Under the pieces are notes generated by a model that saw nothing but the letters and a program-made list of their open reading frames with translations, was not told where the DNA came from and did not search any database. The translations under genes and the position numbers were made by a program. Shown here in pieces: positions 53,236 through 60,241 of a stretch of 64,000 nt of DNA. The stretch's first letter is position 1, and every line of letters begins with the position of its first letter. The DNA comes from G963676795 sp963677215 (GTDB taxonomy: Bacteria; Desulfobacterota; Desulfuromonadia; Desulfuromonadales; Geopsychrobacteraceae), in assembly GCA_963677215.1 (NCBI GenBank), contig OY781919.1, positions 3,906,001-3,970,000 of the forward strand, given 5' to 3'.

Positions 53236-55789
53236 CCTCGTTCCTTTCAATGACAGGAAGCTCCACGCGCACGATCGTTCCCTTAGGGACATTCTTTGCA
53301 AAAACCAGCTTACCGTTATGTTCTTTGACAATCCTCGCCGATACGGAAAGGCCGAGCCCCGTCCCCCCTTCTGCTCGTTTGGTGGTAAAAAACGGATCGG
53401 TCAGGCGTAACAGGTTTTCATCGGCGATGCCGCAGCCCTGGTCGCAGACTTCTATGACACAGCAATTCATCTTCCGGTCAAAAAAGGTTGTGACCTGAAT
53501 CGACTCCGTTCTCTGGGTCAGAGCCTGAGACGCATTGATCAGCAGGTTCATCACAACCTGCTCAATCCGGTGGACATTTCCCAAGACCAGAGGCACTTCC
53601 GGGTCGAGCTGACAGTCAAAATTATCCGTAGCCTTTTTAAGCTGGTTGGTCAACAGGCGAATCGCGGCAGACACCGATTGATTGACATCAAACGGATCTT
53701 CGTGCCCGCTGACTTCCATACGAACAAAATCCTTCAGATCATCAACAATTCGTTTGATATGCTGGGCGCTCTGTTGCATCTCGGCAACGACAGATGGCAG
53801 TTCCTCGCGCATCCGGGAATAACTGAGTCCGGCAAAATCAAAATCTCCCTGTTCTGCATAAGTCTGGTCCAGAATCTCGAAGGAATCGTGAAGAACGGCT
53901 TTGATGGTCGCCAGATTGAGCAGGATCAGCCCGTTCGGATTATTGATCTCATGTGCCATGCCGGCGGCCAGTTCCCCCAACGAAGCCAACTGGCTATGCC
54001 GGGCCGCTTCCTCCCGCAACCGGATCGATTCCGTGATGTCGCTGGACAGCTCGAGGACATTCACCACCTTCCCGTCCGCATCCTTGACTGGGAAGGCCTT
54101 GATTCCGACCATCGTTCCACCACTTGTTTTGCTCACCATATTCTGCGGCAAGCCGGTCTCGAAACAACGTAGCACCACACATTCTTCACAAGGCAGATCG
54201 CGATCGTGCCAGTAGTCGTAACAGTAGGTTCCTTCCAGATTGCTGTCTTTCAGCCCCCAGCGAACTTCCTGGGCGCTCTTGTTGGCCCAGATCACATGCA
54301 TATCGGGCGAGACCAGAATCAGGGCATCCTGAATACTGTCGAGAACGCCCTGAAATTCAGCGGACAGCCCCCGGTATTTACTTTCACTGGCCAGCAGGTT
54401 TTTTTCAACTTCTTTACGTGCTTTGATCTCCTGATCCAGTTCGTTCCGACCGGCGGTCACATTCTGCAGGTTAACAACCATCTCATTGAATGCGCGACTG
54501 ATCTGACTGACCTCATCACTGCCCCGAACCGGCAGGCGAATATCAAGATTGCCCTTACTCATCTCGCCAAGGGCAACAACCGCTTTATTCAGAGGCGCAA
54601 ACAACCGCTCTGCGATAACGGCATTGAAAATCAAGGACAGAAACACGACAACGGCACTGATCAGGATCATCGACACAATGACCTGGTTGATCGTTCTTCC
54701 GACCCTGTTTTCAACATCCTGAAAGTCGTCAAGATAGTAGCCGGCGACAATGACCCAGTCCCAGGGTTTGAAATAGGCGATACCGGCCAGCTTCTCACGA
54801 GGAGAGGATTGCGGCGTATCGCTCCTGGTATAGCGAACGTAGTCGGTGGGGATAACACCGGATTCAGGGTCGGCTAGAGCCAGGGCCTTGTCGATGATCG
54901 TGCGAATCGGGTAGTTGCCGGTGCTATCCTGAAAATCATAAAAGTTCTCCCCGTCCCGCTCTCCATGTGGAGAGATGATGTAACGGCCTTTCTGGTCCCC
55001 CTGGGCTCCCAACACGTAAACGTAGCCGGTCTTACCGACCACGAGACCCATGATGCTGTTACGCAAGCTGATCAGGTCGTCCTGCTTGACGCCGACATAG
55101 AGAACACCGACGATCTGCTGTTCATCGTCGTAAATCGGTTGATAGGCCGTAATATACCAGGCATTGACGACAAAAGCCCGGCCATGAAAGATGCCTCCCT
55201 GCATAATCTTGTCGATAACCGGGTTCGGCGTGCCATCCGGGTTAATCCGCGGGATATAGGTCCCGATAGCCCGAGTTCCGTCACGCTGTTCGACATTTGT
55301 CGCGATCCTGAGCATGTCCCCTTCTGCATTCATCCGCTGAAAGATCGTACAGGTTCCACCGACCAGGGATTTGACCTTGTCAACAACAGCCGTTTCGACG
55401 TTCAGGGAATGATTCTGGCCAAGCCATTCATCGTCCAGATAGACCTTGGGCAGTTCGATGCGGGCACTCTGCCCGGTATACTGATTGACCGCATCCCAGG
55501 AAATCTTCCCTTCTGAATGAAAATGAAGGGTACCACTTTTGGCCAGAACGTCCGCCGCAACCCGTAAATTGTCGGCCATGGTACGTTCAGTCGCACTCTT
55601 CATCGCTTCGGTCATCAGGTAGACGTTCTGGGCGATCTGGGTTGCACGGTCACGGCTGGCAGAATCCAGTTCTTCCTGGAGGGCGTGTTCAAGATTGATC
55701 TTCTGATAAAAGAGCTCCCCCATGATCGTCAAAAAAGTAAACAGGACGATCAACAGACTGCTGAGCAGAATGAGGTGTTTGATCTTCAT
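53228..55789 (-). CDS. Cache-HAMP-PAS sensor histidine kinase
   Basis: The 853-residue membrane kinase has transmembrane helices at about 5-27 and 370-395 enclosing a large double-Cache periplasmic sensor (with IFHGRAFVVNAWYITAYQPIYD and YFKPWDWVIVAGYYLDDF). HAMP, a coiled segment, a PAS domain, the H-box ASLGELAAGMAHEINNPNGLIL and an ATPase domain (VCDQGCGIADENLLRLTDPFFTTK, GTGLGLSV) follow. The PAS domain holds a Cys-rich stretch (TYCYDYWHDRDLPCEECVVL, then RCFETG) that could bind metal or a cluster or be redox active. It is coupled to its regulator by an 8-base overlap. Confidence 0.92.
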   Translation of the reverse strand: MKIKHLILLSSLLIVLFTFLTIMGELFYQKINLEHALQEELDSASRDRATQIAQNVYLMTEAMKSATERTMADNLRVAADVLAKSGTLHFHSEGKISWDAVNQYTGQSARIELPKVYLDDEWLGQNHSLNVETAVVDKVKSLVGGTCTIFQRMNAEGDMLRIATNVEQRDGTRAIGTYIPRINPDGTPNPVIDKIMQGGIFHGRAFVVNAWYITAYQPIYDDEQQIVGVLYVGVKQDDLISLRNSIMGLVVGKTGYVYVLGAQGDQKGRYIISPHGERDGENFYDFQDSTGNYPIRTIIDKALALADPESGVIPTDYVRYTRSDTPQSSPREKLAGIAYFKPWDWVIVAGYYLDDFQDVENRVGRTINQVIVSMILISAVVVFLSLIFNAVIAERLFAPLNKAVVALGEMSKGNLDIRLPVRGSDEVSQISRAFNEMVVNLQNVTAGRNELDQEIKARKEVEKNLLASESKYRGLSAEFQGVLDSIQDALILVSPDMHVIWANKSAQEVRWGLKDSNLEGTYCYDYWHDRDLPCEECVVLRCFETGLPQNMVSKTSGGTMVGIKAFPVKDADGKVVNVLELSSDITESIRLREEAARHSQLASLGELAAGMAHEINNPNGLILLNLATIKAVLHDSFEILDQTYAEQGDFDFAGLSYSRMREELPSVVAEMQQSAQHIKRIVDDLKDFVRMEVSGHEDPFDVNQSVSAAIRLLTNQLKKATDNFDCQLDPEVPLVLGNVHRIEQVVMNLLINASQALTQRTESIQVTTFFDRKMNCCVIEVCDQGCGIADENLLRLTDPFFTTKRAEGGTGLGLSVSARIVKEHNGKLVFAKNVPKGTIVRVELPVIERNEDA

Positions 55790-55896
55790 GGAGAGCCTTC
55801 CTTTTGTGCAACCTGAATCAAGTGAGATTAATACACAATAATAATCGACCTGAAGAAAGTTGGCAACCATTGAAAAACAAAGGAAGAAAAAGAAAA

Positions 55897-55929
55897 GCCC
55901 CGAAATCCCTGACAACAGGAATTCGGGGC
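55897..55929 (-). terminator. Terminator of dnaB
   Basis: GCCCCGAA ... CCTG pairs with CAGG ... TTCGGGGC (one mismatch, 4-base loop); the minus strand continues TTTTCTTTTTC. It lies 15 bases past the dnaB stop. Confidence 0.88.
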
Positions 55930-55943
55930 CAAAAAATGAGAAT

Positions 55944-57314
55944 TTAATAGGATTCTTCTCGGTGAGCCTGGTTTTCGAAGCGGGTGAACTGTCCCTGATA
56001 GGTCAGGTGAACGGTACCGATCGGCCCGTTCCGCTGCTTGCCGATGATGATCTCGGCATCCTTTTCGTGCCCCTTGTCGCAGGTTCGTTCACGGCTCTTG
56101 CAGTCATCGCAATAGACCGCATCACGGTAGACGAACATGATAACATCGGCATCCTGCTCGATCGCACCAGATTCACGCAGATCAGACATCATCGGCCGCT
56201 TATCGGTCCGGCTTTCCAGAGAACGGTTAAGCTGCGACAGAGCGACAACTGGCACGTTCAGTTCCTTGGCCAGGGCCTTGAGTGAACGGGAGATTTCGGA
56301 GATCTCCTGCTGACGGTTTTCCGTACTGCTGCCGCGCATCAGCTGCAGGTAATCGACGATGATCAGCCCCAGGCCGTGCTCGGCCTTGAGGCGCCGGCAC
56401 TTGGAGCGCAGTTCGAGGACGGTAATCGCCGGCGTATCGTCGATAAACAGCTGCGACTCGTTCAGCTCACCGGCGGCCATGGTCAGCTTCGGCCAGTCTG
56501 ACTCGGCCAGGTGACCGGTTCGCATTCTGCCGGCATCGACCCTGGCCAGGGCACAGAGCATACGAGTGACCATCTGTTCCTTGCTCATCTCCAGCGAAAA
56601 GATAACGGCAGGCACCGGGCTCTGCTTGTTGGTCGCCGCATGTTCGATCAGGTTCAGGGCGAACGCGGTCTTACCCATCGACGGACGCCCGGCGATGATG
56701 ATCAGGTCACTCGGCTGCATGCCGGCGGTCATCTTGTCCAGATCATTAAAGCCGGTCGGGACCCCGGTAACCAGCTCTTTTCGCTCGTAGAGTTTTTCAA
56801 TGTTCTTGAAGGTATCCTTGAGAATATCGCGAACCGGGAAAAAAGATGGACTGCCACGGTTCTCGGCGATTTCAAAGATCGCTTTTTCCGCCTGATCGAG
56901 GATCTCGTCCATATCGCCGCCTTCATAACCGCTAGTAGCAATATCAGTGGAGACCTCTATCAGCTTTCTGGCGACCGACTTCTCTTTGACCAGCTTACAG
57001 TAGTAGCTGATGTTCGCGGCTGTTGGCACGTAACCGGCCAGGGTCGCGATGTAGGAACTGCCCCCGACATCGTCAAGCGATCCCTGCTTCTTCAGCACAG
57101 CTGAAACCGTCACCAGGTCGGCTGGCTCGCTCTTCTCATTGAGAGAAATAATCGCCTGAAAAATCTTGCGATGACTTTCACGATAGAAATCATCAGCCGT
57201 GAGCAGCTCGAGAGCCTTGTTCATGGCTTCATTTTCAAGCAGAACTCCTCCCAGAACGGACATCTCCGCTTCCAGGTTCTGCGGTGGCATACGATGAGAT
57301 TGCATTTCAGACAT
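55944..57314 (-). CDS. dnaB: Replicative DNA helicase DnaB
   Basis: The 456-residue hexameric helicase has the DnaB N-terminal domain (PPQNLEAEMSVLGGVLLENEAM), a linker helix and the RecA-like ATPase (GRPSMGKTAFALNL, then VIFSLEMSKEQMVTRM, LIIVDYLQLM and SQLNRSLESR). It unwinds DNA at the fork and recruits primase. The start at 57314 has AAGGGA upstream and removes a non-conserved leader. No intein is present. The single gene ends at a terminator. Confidence 0.97.
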   Translation of the reverse strand: MSEMQSHRMPPQNLEAEMSVLGGVLLENEAMNKALELLTADDFYRESHRKIFQAIISLNEKSEPADLVTVSAVLKKQGSLDDVGGSSYIATLAGYVPTAANISYYCKLVKEKSVARKLIEVSTDIATSGYEGGDMDEILDQAEKAIFEIAENRGSPSFFPVRDILKDTFKNIEKLYERKELVTGVPTGFNDLDKMTAGMQPSDLIIIAGRPSMGKTAFALNLIEHAATNKQSPVPAVIFSLEMSKEQMVTRMLCALARVDAGRMRTGHLAESDWPKLTMAAGELNESQLFIDDTPAITVLELRSKCRRLKAEHGLGLIIVDYLQLMRGSSTENRQQEISEISRSLKALAKELNVPVVALSQLNRSLESRTDKRPMMSDLRESGAIEQDADVIMFVYRDAVYCDDCKSRERTCDKGHEKDAEIIIGKQRNGPIGTVHLTYQGQFTRFENQAHREESY

Positions 57315-57635
57315 TAAACTTCCCTTACACCTGAATCCGCGGATGCACAGCAGGACTCGCCACACAAAATACTCACTGATTCAGATTTCTAAAATTGATC
57401 CGCAGGATAGCAAACTTGGCTTGCGCTGAAAACAGGAAAGAGCGTTCACCTGCTATTCACTCAGAGCCCGGCATTCAATCGAAAACAGTAAAAATATGAT
57501 AATGATAGCGGGAGTTTCTCTGCTGGCATGTAAGGAAAATCTAGGCTAAACTGGTGGCAGTTTCGGGCTGAAAAAACACCGGCCCGAAAACCGGTTGAAG
57601 AAAAGTCCGTTCATGACCTGTTCTAAGAACTTAAA
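57315..57635. other. Divergent intergenic region between dnaB and the AraC regulator
   Basis: These 321 bases hold a TTTCGGGC/GCCCGAAA hairpin (57561-57589), 47 bases before the AraC start, and AT-rich sequence (57485-57510) suitable for promoters. No RNA gene was seen. Confidence 0.35.
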
Positions 57636-58544
57636 ATGAGGCCCGACTTGAAAACCCCTTCACCTTTCAGCAAACGCAGAACGGATCTACTCTCGTCCGA
57701 ATTTGAAATTATTCACTACGTCGACGAGAACTTCAAGGATGTCGCCTATCACTACCACGATTTCTTCGAAATCTACTTTTTCATCAGCGGCAAAATCAAT
57801 TACCACGTCAACGGCGTCATCTACACGCCCAAACCGGGCGACATCATCCTGCTCAATAACCGCACCTTCCACCGCATGAGCCGTACATCCGGAGAATCCA
57901 GCAACCGCTACGAAAGAAGGGTCATCCTGATCGACCCTGACTTCATACTCGACAATCCGATCTGCGGCAAGGCACTGTCAAACTGTTTCGCCATGGATGG
58001 CGACGACCGGTCCCGCCTGCTGCGCCTGGATCCTGATAAAAGAAAACAGATCGACGAAATCATGGCCAAGCTGGTGGCAGCCTACGCCTGCAAAAATTAC
58101 GGCGATGACCTGCTGCGCGTCATTTACCTGCTGGAATTACTGGTTCACATCAACAAAGCCAAGCTGGAGCAGGAAGACAAAACGCTCACCTGCGACATAT
58201 CCAACGACGCGGAGATCAACTTCATCCTCGAGTACCTGAACAACAACATTGAAGGCGACCTATCACTCGATGCCATTGCCGATGAGCTGTCACTGGACAA
58301 ATATTACCTGATCCGAAAATTCAACGAACGGATGGGGCTCTCCCCTCACCAGTACATTAAGCAGATCCGCCTGGTCAAAGCCCGCGACCTGCTCAAAAAA
58401 GAGATCTCCGTCACCGATGTCTGTTTTCAGTGCGGTTTCAACGACTATTCCAACTTCATCAGATCGTTCAAGCAGAATTTCGGCGTTTCGCCAAAGCAGT
58501 TCACCAAACGTTATCTGGCCAAAAAATACAGTGCTGCCTGTTAA
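57636..58544 (+). CDS. AraC-family transcriptional regulator
   Basis: The 302-residue protein has an N-terminal cupin sensor (about residues 25-110, HYHDFFEIYFFISGKINYHVNG and TPKPGDIILLNNRTFHR) and the two C-terminal AraC helix-turn-helix units (LSLDAIADELSLDKYYLIRK and SVTDVCFQCGFNDYSNFIRS). AraC proteins with cupin sensors respond to small organic molecules. It sits directly upstream of the MarR gene and the molybdoenzyme operon, in the same direction, so it may be an activator of that operon. Confidence 0.92.
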   Translation: MRPDLKTPSPFSKRRTDLLSSEFEIIHYVDENFKDVAYHYHDFFEIYFFISGKINYHVNGVIYTPKPGDIILLNNRTFHRMSRTSGESSNRYERRVILIDPDFILDNPICGKALSNCFAMDGDDRSRLLRLDPDKRKQIDEIMAKLVAAYACKNYGDDLLRVIYLLELLVHINKAKLEQEDKTLTCDISNDAEINFILEYLNNNIEGDLSLDAIADELSLDKYYLIRKFNERMGLSPHQYIKQIRLVKARDLLKKEISVTDVCFQCGFNDYSNFIRSFKQNFGVSPKQFTKRYLAKKYSAAC

Positions 58545-58632
58545 CTTTTTCTACAAAGGCTACTAGCTTCTGGAAATCAGCAACAACCATCGATCGGCTC
58601 CAACAAGCAGCTTCGTTTTTACATTTGACATT

Positions 58633-58651
58633 TAGTTAAGTTGATTTACTA
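58633..58651 (+). promoter_or_regulatory. Predicted MarR operator A, at the marR start
   Basis: TAGTTAAGTTGATTTACTA is a 7-5-7 dyad with one mismatch, ending 7 bases before the marR ATG. It matches operator B (59147-59165) at 17 of 19 positions, and the match extends into TATT(T)GGTC. Binding there would repress marR itself. Confidence 0.65.
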
Positions 58652-58658
58652 TTTGGTC

Positions 58659-59129
58659 ATGAATAAAAAAACGACAAAAAACGAATTATTTATCGACGTA
58701 CATCGCCATATCTGGAATCTGGTGAACAAGCACAAGACTCTCGACCGCCTCAATCGCGATTTTGGTATTGAAAAGCTTCTTAACGGTAGTGAGATCCATA
58801 CTCTGACGACCGTCGGCGACAACATTATGCTGACAGTCACGCAGGTTGCGGAACTGCTCGGCGTATCTAAGGCAGCTGCGTCACAAGCTATTGGAAACCT
58901 TCAAAAGAATGGTTACATAAAAAAACTTAAAGATGCCGAAAACAAACGTGAGGTCTATCTCGCCCTGACAGATAAAGGAGAGCAGGCCTACAAGGGACAT
59001 GAGCAGGTGTGGGGCACCCTGTGCCGTAAATATCTCGCCGATCTCGAGGACGAGGAGATTGAAAACTTTATCAAGGTCGCCGAAAAGGTCGAAGCGATAG
59101 TCAACTTCGAAATTGCCAAGTATCGCTAA
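58659..59129 (+). CDS. MarR-family transcriptional regulator
   Basis: The 156-residue protein is a winged-helix MarR protein: MLTVTQVAELLGVSKAAASQAIGNLQKNGYI is the DNA-binding helix pair and the wing is LKDAENKREVYLALTDKG. Helices at both ends dimerise. MarR proteins usually repress and are released by small aromatic or other ligands. The ATG at 58659 has a poor ribosome site. Predicted operators lie on both sides of the gene. Confidence 0.92.
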   Translation: MNKKTTKNELFIDVHRHIWNLVNKHKTLDRLNRDFGIEKLLNGSEIHTLTTVGDNIMLTVTQVAELLGVSKAAASQAIGNLQKNGYIKKLKDAENKREVYLALTDKGEQAYKGHEQVWGTLCRKYLADLEDEEIENFIKVAEKVEAIVNFEIAKYR

Positions 59130-59146
59130 TTTTTTTGCCAGACCAA

Positions 59147-59165
59147 TAGTTAATTAACTTAACTA
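59147..59165 (+). promoter_or_regulatory. Predicted MarR operator B, upstream of the molybdoenzyme operon
   Basis: TAGTTAATTAACTTAACTA is a perfect 7-5-7 dyad, 17 bases past the marR stop and 64 bases before the next start codon. It is the inverted counterpart of operator A, with near-identical flanks. Confidence 0.7.
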
Positions 59166-59228
59166 ATCAAACAAAAAGGAAACAAACACCAGCGCCAGAC
59201 AGTCTTCTCTGAAAGGGGGTCGTACCCG

Positions 59229-60128
59229 GTGAAAAAGTTCAGCGAGACAATCAAAGACGATTTGCGATCATGTGACGGCGTTCCAGCCTCAACAAAACTT
59301 CGCTCAGGCGTAAACGGCATAAAGAAGCAAATCACCAGCCTGAGCAAATTCATTGACCTGATCGGCGGCTTCTTCTATTTCGCCCTGATACTCATCGTTG
59401 TGGTCAACGTCATCATGCGCACCCTGTTCAGCAAGCCCTTTATCGGCACCGTCGAGATCGCCGAAATATTCACAGCGGTCGCCGTTGGCTTGACGATTTC
59501 CTACTGTGCGGTCCAGAAAGAACATATCACCATTGACTTCATTCTCGCCAAGTTCCCAAAAAAGTTTCAGCAGGTCATTACCTTTGCCGTCTATGTCCCG
59601 GCACTCGGCTTTCTGATCACCGCCGCCTGGATGATGTTCAAATACGGGGAATCGGCGCGGATCAACGGTAACGTCTCACCGACCATGGGGATCGGCTACT
59701 CCCCATTCATCTACATCATCGTCTTAGGTTTTCTGGTCTATGTACTTGTGGTCCTGTTCAAGGCTATCAGCCTGTTCCTGTTCAACCAGTTTTTCGGCAT
59801 GATCATCAACAACGGCACCTGGAACTCCCTCCCGCCCACAGTTCAACAGGCCCTGTCCGTAATGCCGGAAGAACTGCCTGGTGTCTGGGACAAACTGAAC
59901 AAGGACAGTTACAAAATGAACGCCGAGCACAAAAAAGTTGAAATCATCCACCTCAGCTCGGAAGAAAATGATGCATGGTTGGCTACCATTGAACCGGTCG
60001 CCGTCAAACATGCAGCTGATCTCGACAAGAAAGGGCAACCTGGCAACCAGATCGTCGCCCAGGTCAAGGAACTCGCGACCAAGTACATTGCCAAGAATCC
60101 TGATGTTGCCCCCTATCTGAATTACTGA
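59229..60128 (+). CDS. DctQ-DctP chimera: TRAP small permease fused to a binding-protein C-terminus
   Basis: In this 299-residue protein residues about 40-185 are a normal DctQ with four transmembrane helices (FIDLIGGFFYFALILIVVVN, FIGTVEIAEIF, YCAVQKEHITIDF). From about residue 185 it continues as the C-terminal end of a DctP-type periplasmic binding protein (NNGTWNSLPPTVQQAL, IIHLSSEENDAWLATIEPV, KGQPGNQIVAQVKEL). Neither a DctM large permease nor a complete DctP is nearby, so transport by this protein alone is unlikely. It may be a deletion-made fusion, or it may serve the oxidoreductase. The start is a GTG with AAAGGGGG upstream. Confidence 0.8.
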   Translation: MKKFSETIKDDLRSCDGVPASTKLRSGVNGIKKQITSLSKFIDLIGGFFYFALILIVVVNVIMRTLFSKPFIGTVEIAEIFTAVAVGLTISYCAVQKEHITIDFILAKFPKKFQQVITFAVYVPALGFLITAAWMMFKYGESARINGNVSPTMGIGYSPFIYIIVLGFLVYVLVVLFKAISLFLFNQFFGMIINNGTWNSLPPTVQQALSVMPEELPGVWDKLNKDSYKMNAEHKKVEIIHLSSEENDAWLATIEPVAVKHAADLDKKGQPGNQIVAQVKELATKYIAKNPDVAPYLNY

Positions 60129-60136
60129 GGAGACCT

Positions 60137-60168
60137 GCCCCGGCTTCTCTTCGACGAGGAACCGGGGC
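60137..60168. repeat. GC-rich hairpin after the DctQ-DctP chimera
   Basis: GCCCCGG and CCGGGGC with inner TTCTC/GAGGA pairs form a strong stem 8 bases past the stop, but no T-run follows. It may be a terminator remnant or an mRNA-protecting hairpin within the operon. Confidence 0.5.
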
Positions 60169-60241
60169 CTCTCAAAACTCGTGCAAAGCTGCCAGGGTGA
60201 CAATCCGTCACAGGCAATTTACAGACTAATTCATTTTACGA

